DNA of 64,000 nucleotides from Actinosynnema sp. ALI-1.44. Lineage in GTDB: Bacteria; Actinomycetota; Actinomycetes; Mycobacteriales; Pseudonocardiaceae. Location of the stretch: assembly GCF_001984155.1 (NCBI RefSeq), contig NZ_MTQO01000032.1, positions 1 to 64,000 on the forward strand, given 5' to 3'. Under the pieces are notes generated by a model, which saw nothing but the letters and a program-made list of their open reading frames with translations, was not told where the DNA came from and searched no databases. Position 1 is the first letter of the stretch. Each line of letters begins with the position of its first letter. Position numbers and translations under genes: made by a program. This document shows, in pieces, positions 50,058 to 58,766 of the stretch.

Positions 50058-51790
50058 CGGTCGGCCGTCGAGCGCCGGGCGAACAACGGTCGCAGTTCCT
50101 CCTGGCCCAGCGCCATGACGTCGACGAGCGACGGCGGCGGATCGTCACCGGACACCAGCGCCCTCGGCCGCGACGACAGTGCGGGCAGACTCATCTGCAG
50201 CCGCTGGAAGCTCTCCACGAACGGCTTGCGCACGGCCTCGTACTCGCCGAGTCTTCCCCGATCCCGCGCCGCCTCGTCGAGCACCTCGGCGAGCAGGACC
50301 GCGTCCTGCAGTGACATGTTCAGGCCCTGGCCGCCGAGCGAATGCACACCGTGTGCGCTGTCGCCGAGCAGGACCACGTTCTCCCGATGCCAGGCATGCG
50401 GCTGCACCACCTGGTGCCGGACCTCCGTGACCTGGTCCCAGCCGGTGATCCGGTCCATCACCCAGGTCAGGTCGGGAATCGCCGCGGCGACCTTGTCCGC
50501 GAGTTCGCGCACGTCCGCCTCACGATGCCTGGCGAGCTCGTCTTCGTCCGCCAGCCAGAGGACCACCTGCTCGTCGCCTGCGATCGGCATCGTCCACGCG
50601 CTGTTCTCGCCGTACCGGTAGACCCGCATCCGCGGGGCAGGCTCTTCGCCGCGGGGGGCGAGGAACTGCAACAGTGGACGGTCGAACTCGAAGACGTCCG
50701 ATTCGATTCCCGCCATCTTCCGCAGTGCGGAGAACTTCCCGTCCGACGCGACGATGAACCCGGCCGTGACGTCGAACTCCGAGTCGTCCTCGGCGCGGAT
50801 CGCGTAACTGCCGCTGTCGTCGGGCACCAGCTCGCGCACGGTCACACCGGTGCGAACGGTGACGCGGGGTTCGGCCGACAACGCGTCGAGCAGCGTCCTG
50901 CTCAGATGCGCGAGCGGCACGCTCAGTGCGTACGGAAACGCGCAACCTGGCACCTCGCCGTACTTCCAGGCCGAAGTGACACCGTCCGGGCCGTGCTCCG
51001 ACACACCGGTGATCCGCTGCCCGCCCGCGGCCAGCCGGTCGAGCAGACCGGCCCGCTCGAACACCTGGAGGGTCGGTGGGTGCAGGAACGGCGAAAGCGG
51101 CGGGCCGCCGCCCAGGTCCGCCCGCTTTTCCAGGAGCAGCACCGAACGGCCCCGCCTGGCCGCGAGCAGGGCGAACAGCAGACCCGCCGGTCCGCCGCCG
51201 ACGACGCAGACATCGGTGGTCTCGGACCGTCCCGACATGGCGATGCTCCTTCCTGTTGTCCGGCGCCCGACCTCGGTCGCCGCGACCGTCGTGTACGTAC
51301 TCCGGTGAAAGACCAGCGGTGTCCGGTCCGCCGAATCGCGCAGCACCTGGATCACCTCGCCGAGCAGCACGCGGTGATCACCTGCCGGGTAGTCGGCGAC
51401 AAGACGGCATTCGATGGTCGACAGGGCGCCGTCGACCAGCGGCACACCGGCTGTGGTGCACCTGCCCCCGAGCAACCGGACGACATCCGGTCCGGTCGGG
51501 CGCCGGGCGCTCGCGAACGTTTCGGAGAGCCATCGCTGCTCCGCCGCGAGGAAGCTCACGCCGAACCGGCCCTCGGCGAACAGGTGTGGCTTGACCCTGG
51601 CGTCGGCGTGCACGCTCAGCATGAGCAACGCGGGGTCAAGGGATGCCGACACCACGGAGTTGACCGTCATCGCGCAGGCGCGGGTCGGGGGCCCCACCGT
51701 CACCAGCGCGACGGGGGCGGGCACACCGCGCATCGCGGCCCTGAGCTGACGGCCGAGATCTGGTGATCGCATCGGCGGCGGAACGCTCAT
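50054..51790 (-). CDS. Fused flavin reductase - FAD-dependent aromatic hydroxylase
   Basis: A 578-aa two-domain enzyme in one uninterrupted frame. Residues about 1-175 form a FMN-binding split-barrel flavin reductase (CAMTVNSVVSASLDPALLML). About 190-560 form a group A flavoprotein monooxygenase (VCVVGGGPAGLLFALLAARR, and the GDSAHGVHSLGGQGLN motif). Group A hydroxylases normally reduce their own FAD, so a fused reductase is unusual; the reductase may instead serve the cluster's halogenase. ATG start overlaps the previous stop (TGATG). The likely substrate is the aminohydroxybenzoate core. Confidence 0.85.
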   Translation of the reverse strand: MSVPPPMRSPDLGRQLRAAMRGVPAPVALVTVGPPTRACAMTVNSVVSASLDPALLMLSVHADARVKPHLFAEGRFGVSFLAAEQRWLSETFASARRPTGPDVVRLLGGRCTTAGVPLVDGALSTIECRLVADYPAGDHRVLLGEVIQVLRDSADRTPLVFHRSTYTTVAATEVGRRTTGRSIAMSGRSETTDVCVVGGGPAGLLFALLAARRGRSVLLLEKRADLGGGPPLSPFLHPPTLQVFERAGLLDRLAAGGQRITGVSEHGPDGVTSAWKYGEVPGCAFPYALSVPLAHLSRTLLDALSAEPRVTVRTGVTVRELVPDDSGSYAIRAEDDSEFDVTAGFIVASDGKFSALRKMAGIESDVFEFDRPLLQFLAPRGEEPAPRMRVYRYGENSAWTMPIAGDEQVVLWLADEDELARHREADVRELADKVAAAIPDLTWVMDRITGWDQVTEVRHQVVQPHAWHRENVVLLGDSAHGVHSLGGQGLNMSLQDAVLLAEVLDEAARDRGRLGEYEAVRKPFVESFQRLQMSLPALSSRPRALVSGDDPPPSLVDVMALGQEELRPLFARRSTADR

Positions 51791-53109
51791 CAGTAGTAGA
51801 TCACCGCCTTGTGCCAGTCTTCGTCCTCGGCGAAGAGATTCCTGGGTTTGACGAACTCGCGGCCGCCGGTGAGGGTTTCCCGCGGTACCAGCGTGCCCGG
51901 TGGCACGCCGCGCACAGCGCAGTCCACCCCGATCCGGGAGCGGATCGCGGCGATCAGCTCGGCGCAGGCGGCGGCGCGGAGGTCCGTGTCGACCTCGATC
52001 TCGACCTCAAGCAGGTCCCGGCGGGCTCGGGCGCGCCAGAACAGCACGCCGAACCGTTCCGGCAGACCGAAAACCACCTGTTCGACCTGGTGCTGCGTGA
52101 CTCGCACGCCACCGACCGGAACGCCCGCCGCGTGTCTGCCGAGGACCTCGATGGTCGGCAGCTGCCAGTGACAGGGGCATTCGCCGGACGTGATCCGGAC
52201 CCAGTCCTCGATGTCGTACCGGACAAGCGGCATGGCCCGGCGGAACAGCGTGGTGATGACCAGAGTTCCGACGCCCTCACGGGAACAGGCGCCGGTCTCC
52301 GGATCGCGCACCTCGGCGACGAACCGGTCGGCCCACAGGTGCAACCGGCCTGCCGGGCATTCTCCGGCCAGGCTGCCCGTCTCGGTCGATCCGTAGTCCT
52401 GCCACACCGGTACGCCGCCCCAGAGCCGGGCGATCCGTTCACGCCGTTCCCCGGTCAGCGGTTCGCCCGCGACCAGGAACCCGCGCAGTGCGGGAAAGTC
52501 GCGCTCGGGGCGCAACCCGGCTGCCCGCGCGGCCGCGGCCCAGAGCAAGCACTCGCTCGGCAGGCACCACGCGACCGAAACGGCCAGATCGTGCAAGACC
52601 TTGATGACGCGCGAGTACGGCATCACCAACGACCGGTTGTCCGCCGGGATCACAGTCGCCCCGCACCACCTGGCGGCCTGATGGGCCTGGTGCGCCGTGG
52701 TGAGCATGGCATACGGCGTGCGCACCATGACCGTGTCCGACGGCGAAAGGTCGATGGCGCCGCGCACGAACCGGGTGACGACGTCGTGCCAGTCGGCTTC
52801 GGTGAAGTACGAAGGCGTCGGTTCGCCGGAGGTCCCACTGGATTCGTGGTACGTGGCCAGTTCGTCCTTGCCGGTCGCGAGCATCCCCCACGGGTAGTTC
52901 TCCCGGAGGTCCTGTTTCGTGGTCAGCGGCAGGGCGCCCAGTTCCGACGCCGAACGGGGCAACCGCCGCGCGGCGAGCCTGCCGCGGTGGAAGGGGGCGC
53001 GCAGCGCCATCTCCAGTGCTTCCGGCAGGCACTTGTCCTGGAACTCGTAGAGTTCGGCGATCGAATCCCACTGCCCGATGGCGGGGAATTCGGCTGGTGT
53101 GGTTCTCAA
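51790..53109 (-). CDS. PaaK-like adenylate-forming ligase
   Basis: A 439-aa member of the phenylacetate-CoA ligase-like branch of the ANL superfamily. The TTG at 53109 is chosen because it overlaps the amidohydrolase stop (TTGA) and has GGGAG eight bases upstream. Motifs: P-loop ESSGTSGEPTPS, QDYGSTETG, and the C-terminal lysine region ETLTGGREFVKPRN. It probably activates an aminohydroxybenzoate for coupling to the amine of a second unit, analogous to the ligases of benzoxazole pathways. Confidence 0.85.
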   Translation of the reverse strand: MRTTPAEFPAIGQWDSIAELYEFQDKCLPEALEMALRAPFHRGRLAARRLPRSASELGALPLTTKQDLRENYPWGMLATGKDELATYHESSGTSGEPTPSYFTEADWHDVVTRFVRGAIDLSPSDTVMVRTPYAMLTTAHQAHQAARWCGATVIPADNRSLVMPYSRVIKVLHDLAVSVAWCLPSECLLWAAAARAAGLRPERDFPALRGFLVAGEPLTGERRERIARLWGGVPVWQDYGSTETGSLAGECPAGRLHLWADRFVAEVRDPETGACSREGVGTLVITTLFRRAMPLVRYDIEDWVRITSGECPCHWQLPTIEVLGRHAAGVPVGGVRVTQHQVEQVVFGLPERFGVLFWRARARRDLLEVEIEVDTDLRAAACAELIAAIRSRIGVDCAVRGVPPGTLVPRETLTGGREFVKPRNLFAEDEDWHKAVIYY

Positions 53110-53882
53110 GAGTCTCGCTCCCCGATGAGTCGCCGGGCGTTGTGCCACGCCACCTTGTGCCATTGGTGGTCGGGCAGCGCCAGCGCGCGGTACTTCGCGA
53201 GTTCGACACTCGGGTGCTGCAGCGGGTACTCGGTGCCGAAGACCACGCGATCCGCGCCGAGCCGGTTGATGGCGGCATCGACCACGGCGGTGTAACCGCC
53301 CGATGTTTCGAACAGGATGGTGTCCACCGGTTTGATCAGGTCGATACCGTGCAGATCGAGATCGCCGACCCCGGCGTGGCCGAGCACGAAGTGGCCGGTG
53401 GGGAACTCGGCGGCGAGCGCGACCAGGTCGCGGACCCCGAACCCCGGTTTGGGCAGGCAGTGCAAATAAGTCGCGTGGCCGAACCGCTGCGCCTGGGCCA
53501 CCACCGCGAGCGTGCGGTCGTCGAGCAGGCTCACGCCGTGCACGGCAGGCGCGAGCTTGAGACCGGCGAACCGCTGACCGTCGGCCCGGTAGTCCGCGCC
53601 TTCCCGGTGCGGGTTGGCGAAGTAGAACGGCACCAGCGTGCCGCCGGACTGCTCGCAGGCAGCCAGCACCGACGCGTTGTCGGCGTCGGCTTCGGTGTGG
53701 CCACCCTCGATGATCTGACGGGACAGCGTATCGGGATCGACCGCGCCGCCCGCGACGACGACGGCGCGATCGATGCCGTTCTGCGCCATCACATCCAGCA
53801 GCCGTTCACGGGCAGCCGCGCCCGGCGCGAGATGCGCGTGCACGTCGAACACCCCCGGCCGGTCCATGGTCGCCGCGCTCAC
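53106..53882 (-). CDS. Amidohydrolase-superfamily protein; candidate benzoxazole-forming cyclase
   Basis: A 258-aa TIM-barrel amidohydrolase 2-family protein. Metal motif H15-x-H17 (FDVHAHL), His141 (TYLHCLPK) and His169 (VLGHAG) are present. The position that is normally Asp in FGSDYP is Glu218 (FGTEYP). Amidohydrolase homologues close the oxazole ring in benzoxazole biosynthesis (nataxazole, A33853 type), and the gene is coupled to the ligase gene, so this role is the favoured hypothesis. GTG start in a GTGA overlap with the GriH-type gene. Confidence 0.8.
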   Translation of the reverse strand: MSAATMDRPGVFDVHAHLAPGAAARERLLDVMAQNGIDRAVVVAGGAVDPDTLSRQIIEGGHTEADADNASVLAACEQSGGTLVPFYFANPHREGADYRADGQRFAGLKLAPAVHGVSLLDDRTLAVVAQAQRFGHATYLHCLPKPGFGVRDLVALAAEFPTGHFVLGHAGVGDLDLHGIDLIKPVDTILFETSGGYTAVVDAAINRLGADRVVFGTEYPLQHPSVELAKYRALALPDHQWHKVAWHNARRLIGERDS

Positions 53883-54985
53883 TTCTCCAGGCAGAATTCG
53901 TTGATCGGGTACCCGACGTGCCGGTCCTCGCTCGGCAGGTAGCCGAGGACCTTGTCACCCGCGGTGAGTTCGGTGCTGTTGAGCACGGTTCCGCCGGGAC
54001 CGAGGACGCGCACGTGCCAGTCGTCCTGCAGGATGAGGTTGACCCGTTCCCCGCCGGGGGCCTGCGCGGTGACCGAGATCAGCGGCCTCGACTCGATCTT
54101 GACCCGGCCGACCGTGACCATCCTGGTCTGGCCCTTGATGTCGACGGCCATCACCTTGCTGCCCGCCTGGAGTTCGCTGAGGTAGTTCGTCCGCTCGTCC
54201 TTGGACAACGTGTAGGAGTGGATCGCGCCCGCGTTCACCCGGAACGGCCGGGTCGGCATGTACGGCAGGGGATGGGTCTCGCTGACGCAGAGGATCATTC
54301 CCTTGGAGTGCGATCCGACCAGGATTCCCTCGTCCGGCCGGAAGTAGCTGCACGTGTCGACGCACGCCCGCTCGCCCATGCCGATGTGCTCGGTGGCCAC
54401 GACCTCGAGTTCGACCAGGTTCAGCTCCGGCGTCACCGTTTCCGCCGACGCCTTGAGCCTGGCCGCGTCGCCGACCGCGCCGGGCGCCATCAGGACTCCG
54501 TCCGAGCCGTGTTCGAGGACGCCGAAGATGATCTCCGCTTCCTCAACGTCGCCCGCCACCGTGATCAGGTTCCCGGTCGACTTGGCCGCGGCGGCGATGA
54601 CGATCTCCAGCGGGATCTTGGTCGGGTCGCGGAACAGCAGCAGGCTCCACAGTTCGGCGCGCGCCGACTCGCACGCCTGCTCCAGCGTCGGGGCGTCGAC
54701 GATCTCCACGAACCGGCCGAACTCGACGTCCGGGTGCCGCACGGCGAGCTCGGCGGGGGTGACGCCGTGTTCGCGCACGTCGACGATGACCACGTCGGCG
54801 GCGCCGAAGTCGTCCGGCAACGGGCCGGTGGGCGGGAAAAGGACCTTGGTGACCGTCGGCGGCAGGTCCGCCAGGTCCGCCAGGTCATCGGCGAGGATTC
54901 CGTCAAGGCGGTGGTGCAGGGCCTCCTGCACCACGGCCGCCTTCAGGTCGGTGAGCGGACGGATGTCAAGCCAGCTGAGCTTCAT
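53879..54985 (-). CDS. griH: 3-dehydroquinate synthase II-like 3,4-AHBA synthase (GriH type)
   Basis: A 368-aa enzyme of the archaeal-type dehydroquinate synthase family. In the grixazone pathway GriH converts the C7 sugar made by GriI to 3-amino-4-hydroxybenzoate. Recognised segments: GNLITVAGDVEEAEIIFGVL, LVGSHSKGMILCVSETHPLP, PFRVNAGAIHSYTL and NLILQDDWHVRVLGPGG. The ATG at 54985 has GGAG seven bases upstream and lies 20 bp inside the 3' end of the griI-type gene. The pair is diagnostic for 3,4-AHBA rather than shikimate metabolism. Confidence 0.92.
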   Translation of the reverse strand: MKLSWLDIRPLTDLKAAVVQEALHHRLDGILADDLADLADLPPTVTKVLFPPTGPLPDDFGAADVVIVDVREHGVTPAELAVRHPDVEFGRFVEIVDAPTLEQACESARAELWSLLLFRDPTKIPLEIVIAAAAKSTGNLITVAGDVEEAEIIFGVLEHGSDGVLMAPGAVGDAARLKASAETVTPELNLVELEVVATEHIGMGERACVDTCSYFRPDEGILVGSHSKGMILCVSETHPLPYMPTRPFRVNAGAIHSYTLSKDERTNYLSELQAGSKVMAVDIKGQTRMVTVGRVKIESRPLISVTAQAPGGERVNLILQDDWHVRVLGPGGTVLNSTELTAGDKVLGYLPSEDRHVGYPINEFCLEK

Positions 54986-55850
54986 GGTGCGCTCCAACGT
55001 TGTTGTGTGTTGCGGGCGGAGCCTGCTCGGTCGGCGTCGCCGTGAGGTGATCGAGGGACGGGTCTGGCAGATCGTCCGCGGCGCCGTGCACCAGAGCGGC
55101 GACGGCGCGAGCCGTGGCGATCGGATCGGCGGCCTGGAAGATGTTGCGCCCCATGGCAACCCCGGCCACACCGGTGCGCATCGTGCGGGCGACGGCGGCG
55201 AGCACCGCGTCCAGGTCGTCGTGCCGCGGGCCGCCGACCGTGACGAGCGGGACGGGCGCGGTCGCGGCGATCTCCCGCATGGTCCGCACCGACCCGGTGT
55301 CCATCGTCTTGACGATGTCCGCGCCGAGATCGGCGGCGAGCGTGATGGCGTGCGCGATCAGGTCCGGGTCGCGCGGATCGTCGATCTTCGGGCCGCGTGC
55401 GTACATCATCGCCAGCAACGGCATGTTCCAGCGGTCACAGGCTTCCGCGACCGACGCGAGGTCGGCCACCTGTCGCTGTTCGTCGTTGGACCCGAGGTTC
55501 ACGTGCACGCTGACCGCGTCCGCACCCAGGCGCAGCGCCTCGGCCACGTCGGCGACGAGGTACTTGGCGTTCGGGTCGGGCGCGTGGTCCGTGCTCGCGC
55601 TCAGGTGCATGATCAACGAAGTGGTCGTGAACCACCGGGGATCGACGTACCGCAGCGCGCCCTTGTGCAGGACGACCGCGTCCACCTGCGCGGCGGCGAG
55701 GCCGCCGACGAGTTCGTTGACCCGCCTGCCACCGGTCACCGGCCCGTTCGTCACCGAATGGTCGAGTGGCACGATCATCAGCCGTTGCTCGTGATGCCGG
55801 TACAGCCGGCGCAACCGCAGTTCCCTTGCGGGTGACAGATAATGCCGCAT
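54966..55850 (-). CDS. griI: DhnA-type aldolase of 3,4-AHBA synthesis (GriI type)
   Basis: A 294-aa class I aldolase that should condense aspartate semialdehyde with dihydroxyacetone phosphate to a 2-amino-4,5-dihydroxy-6-oxoheptanoate 7-phosphate. Motifs: IVPLDHSVTNGP at the N-terminus, VSVHVNLGS, LAMMYARGPK (Tyr150) and the Schiff-base lysine Lys181 in GADIVKTMDTG. The start at 55850 gives the family length. The following GriH-type gene overlaps it. Confidence 0.93.
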   Translation of the reverse strand: MRHYLSPARELRLRRLYRHHEQRLMIVPLDHSVTNGPVTGGRRVNELVGGLAAAQVDAVVLHKGALRYVDPRWFTTTSLIMHLSASTDHAPDPNAKYLVADVAEALRLGADAVSVHVNLGSNDEQRQVADLASVAEACDRWNMPLLAMMYARGPKIDDPRDPDLIAHAITLAADLGADIVKTMDTGSVRTMREIAATAPVPLVTVGGPRHDDLDAVLAAVARTMRTGVAGVAMGRNIFQAADPIATARAVAALVHGAADDLPDPSLDHLTATPTEQAPPATHNNVGAHHEAQLA

Positions 55851-55888
55851 GGTTGTCTCGCTTCGCTCGGTCAAGCTACCCGGGGAGG

Positions 55889-57289
55889 TCATGCCTCCGC
55901 CGGAACGTCCGCGACTGCCCGGAGGGTGAGTTTCGGCTCGGTTTCCAGGTACAGCCCATCGAGCGCACGGCTCGGCGAGTCGGGCATCTGCTCCATCGAC
56001 GCGTTGTGGTTCACCAGCGGGTTGTTGCTCAGCGCGTCGGGACCGGCGAGGCGGGCCGCCACAGCGTCGAACGCGCGCTCCTTGGCGTCGGCGAGGTCTT
56101 CGATCCCGGTGACGATGTTCAGGAACGCCTCGTGCAGGTTCAGCTGGTTCTTCTCCCTGGCGGTCAGCTTCTGCGCCTCGAAGAAGTGTTCGTCGCGGCC
56201 GCGGTAGGTCTGGTAGAAGACCGAGACCAGGACGAGCAGACGCTCGTAGGACATCTCGTACGCCGAGGCGTAGAAGCGCAGCGCGCGGTCCTCTTCGGTG
56301 CCGTCCCGCAGAATCGAGGACACCGACGCCGCCGCCAGCAGCCCGCTGTAGGTGGCGAGGTGGACTCCGGTGGACAGCAGCGGGTCGAGGAAGCACGCGG
56401 CGTCGCCTGCCAGCAGGTAGCCGGGACCGGCGAAGTTCTCGGTCACGTAGGAGTAGTCGGTTTCCGCCTTGATCTCGGAAACGAGCTCGGCACCCTCGAT
56501 CAGGTCCGCGGTCAGTGTGCTGCTTTTGATCTTCTCCATGTATATGTCGGCGAGTTGCCCTTGCCGCTCCTGCTCGGCCCGGAAGTGTTCCTTGCCGGTG
56601 ACCACGCCGATGCTGACGGTGTCGTCGTGCAGCGGAATCGCCCACAGCCATCCTTCCGGGATGGAGCACACGGCGATCGCCCCGTCCGGGCCCTGCTCGA
56701 TCGGCTTCGTTCCCTTCCAGTACCCCCAGAACCCGACGTTCTTGAACACGTCGTGGAATCGCCTGCTCCGCAGGTGCTTCGTCGCCAGCAGACCCGCTCG
56801 TCCGGACGCGTCGACCATGAAGTCGAAGGAGATCTCGCCGTGGTCCGTGCGGTCGGTGTTCTCCCAGCGCACCTGGACGGCCCGGCCGTCGTCGTCGAAG
56901 AGGACTTCCTTCACCGTCACGCCCTCACGCACGTCGACGCCTTGCGACTTCGCGTGTTCGAGCAGCAGGTGGTCGAATTCCGATCGGACGACCTGCCAGC
57001 TGTACGTGGTGTCGTCGAGTTCGTCGAACCGGAGATCCCATTTCTCCGTTCCCCACTCGAAGTAGGCGCCACCCTTGCGCTGGAACCCGTGGTTCTCGAT
57101 TTTCTCGCGAGCGCCCATGAGGTCCAGGATCGGCAGGCAGGACGGCAGGAGCGACTCGCCGATGTGGTAGCGGGGGAAGTGCTCGCGTTCCAGCAGGGTG
57201 ACGGCGAATCCCTCTCGGGCGAGGAGCGTTGCCGCCGTCGAACCCGCTGGGCCACCGCCTACCACGAGTATCTGGACAGATTCGTGCAC
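55889..57289 (-). CDS. FAD-dependent halogenase
   Basis: A 466-aa flavin enzyme. FAD-binding GGGPAGSTAATLL at the N-terminus, catalytic-type Lys72 in FQRKGGAYFEWG, and the halogenase signature GWLWAIP at 213-219 (WxWxIP). FAD is held by GYLLAGDAACFLDPLLSTGV. It resembles phenol/carrier-type halogenases such as CmlS/CndH more than tryptophan halogenases. It needs reduced FAD, which the reductase domain encoded at 50054-51790 could supply. The GTG at 57289 has GAGGGAG upstream. The substrate is inferred to be the aminohydroxybenzoate ring. Confidence 0.85.
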   Translation of the reverse strand: MHESVQILVVGGGPAGSTAATLLAREGFAVTLLEREHFPRYHIGESLLPSCLPILDLMGAREKIENHGFQRKGGAYFEWGTEKWDLRFDELDDTTYSWQVVRSEFDHLLLEHAKSQGVDVREGVTVKEVLFDDDGRAVQVRWENTDRTDHGEISFDFMVDASGRAGLLATKHLRSRRFHDVFKNVGFWGYWKGTKPIEQGPDGAIAVCSIPEGWLWAIPLHDDTVSIGVVTGKEHFRAEQERQGQLADIYMEKIKSSTLTADLIEGAELVSEIKAETDYSYVTENFAGPGYLLAGDAACFLDPLLSTGVHLATYSGLLAAASVSSILRDGTEEDRALRFYASAYEMSYERLLVLVSVFYQTYRGRDEHFFEAQKLTAREKNQLNLHEAFLNIVTGIEDLADAKERAFDAVAARLAGPDALSNNPLVNHNASMEQMPDSPSRALDGLYLETEPKLTLRAVADVPAEA

Positions 57290-57401
57290 GGTTTCTCCCT
57301 CAAGTATGCTTTCGCGATCTGCTGATCTGCTGATCGGTGGCTTCGTCCTGGCCTCGCCGCCGCCGTTGCCGCCATCGTCGCCGCGGCCGTTATCGTTCGG
57401 G

Positions 57402-58766
57402 TTATCCGGCGATATCGCCGATGATTCCCTTGGGTTCCAGCAGGAACTGGGTGAAGTTGCCGTCGTGCGGAATCCCGGGCGCCGTCGCCCACGGAACGGC
57501 CAAGCCGCCTGCCACCTTGCGGATGCTCGGTTCGCGCACCGCGCGGTCGACCAGGTCCCGGCGATCGGTGATCAGGTTCAGCACGAGCGAGTCGCGCAGG
57601 GGCACCACCCCGTCGTCGTGGTGCCACGGCGCCACGATCACGAACGGGAACGGCAACTCGGTGCCGAGCCGGGAGTCGTCCGCCCGATCCGTGGAGAGGA
57701 TCGATGGGCGGACGACACACGAGCCGTCGCCGACTTCCACGACCGTGTCGCGATCGTCGAGCTGTCCACTGTGGTCGTGCAGCCCGTCGCCCCGCATCCG
57801 GCTGAGCTGACCGCCGAGCAGGTCCGCGCGAGTCCGATCGAGCGTCAGCAGCACCGCTTCCGGATCGGTCGCGGGCAGTGCCGGGATCTTGGTCAACCGT
57901 TCGGCCAGCCCGTCGGCGACCTCGGCGACGGGCCGGCTGGTGAACACCGCGGACAGGTTCGTGCATCGCGCGCCGCCGTCGAACGATGCCGTGAACGCCA
58001 GGTGGTCGAGGACCTCATCGGTGGGGTCGACGTCGAGCAGGGCCTTGGCCCGGCCAGGCCCGCGCACGGCCACCGACTCCTGGCCACGCCAGCGCGCGAC
58101 TGCCTGTTCGCCGCCGTACACCAGTGCCCGGTCGGCCACGTCGACGAGGTATTCGCCGACGGCGTGCCCGCACGGCACGAACGCCGCCGAGTCCGGCGGC
58201 AAGCCCGCGGCGAGCAACGCACCGAGCAGGCGGTGCGGTGTGAACGGATCCCTGCCGCCTGGCCGGACCAGTACCCGGTATCCGTGGAAGAGGGCCTGCA
58301 CCCACGATGCGTTGGGGGCGGGGTGGTTGCTGGCAAGCAGACACGTGAACACCTCGCCACGGGGCACCCAACGGGTGCCGAACCCGGAGGTGAAACCGGC
58401 ACTCGGCAACTCGGCCATGGTGACCGCGCGCAACTCGCTCAGCTGAGTGACGATGTCCGCGGTTGCCTGGCTGACCGATGACGCGGTCAACCCGGTACTC
58501 AGCATGACGTTGTGCGCGTACGCGTCGTAGGTTTCGCCCGCGACTGTTTCGTGCGCGAAGAGCTGTGCGGCGGTTTCGAAGATCGCCGGGTCCGGTGGCG
58601 ATCCGTCGCCGCCGCGGCGGAGGCCGTCGACCGCGACCTGGGCGAGCAGCCGGGGGACAAGACCGACGTCGGCGAGCGGCTGCCCACGGACGCTGGTGAG
58701 CAACACGCGGTCCGAGCTGACCGTCTCCCTGCCGCCGAGGATCGGGTTGATCGCCTGCGGTGCCAT
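57402..58766 (-). CDS. LuxC/aldehyde-dehydrogenase-like acyl reductase (GriC-like)
   Basis: A 454-aa NAD(P)H-dependent reductase of the LuxC/ALDH superfamily, with Cys268 in GGARCTNLSAVFTS as the probable acyl-thioester nucleophile and a cofactor-binding segment around GEVFTCLLASNHPAPNASWV. Its start overlaps the stop of the AMP-ligase gene (TGATG). In grixazone biosynthesis an AMP-ligase/reductase pair (GriD with GriC) reduces 3,4-AHBA to its aldehyde, and this pair looks analogous. Confidence 0.8.
   Translation of the reverse strand: MAPQAINPILGGRETVSSDRVLLTSVRGQPLADVGLVPRLLAQVAVDGLRRGGDGSPPDPAIFETAAQLFAHETVAGETYDAYAHNVMLSTGLTASSVSQATADIVTQLSELRAVTMAELPSAGFTSGFGTRWVPRGEVFTCLLASNHPAPNASWVQALFHGYRVLVRPGGRDPFTPHRLLGALLAAGLPPDSAAFVPCGHAVGEYLVDVADRALVYGGEQAVARWRGQESVAVRGPGRAKALLDVDPTDEVLDHLAFTASFDGGARCTNLSAVFTSRPVAEVADGLAERLTKIPALPATDPEAVLLTLDRTRADLLGGQLSRMRGDGLHDHSGQLDDRDTVVEVGDGSCVVRPSILSTDRADDSRLGTELPFPFVIVAPWHHDDGVVPLRDSLVLNLITDRRDLVDRAVREPSIRKVAGGLAVPWATAPGIPHDGNFTQFLLEPKGIIGDIAG

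Noticed and set aside
57310-57335. Short tandem repeat GATCTGCT between halogenase and reductase genes
   Set aside because: Barely two units long; too short to support a feature.
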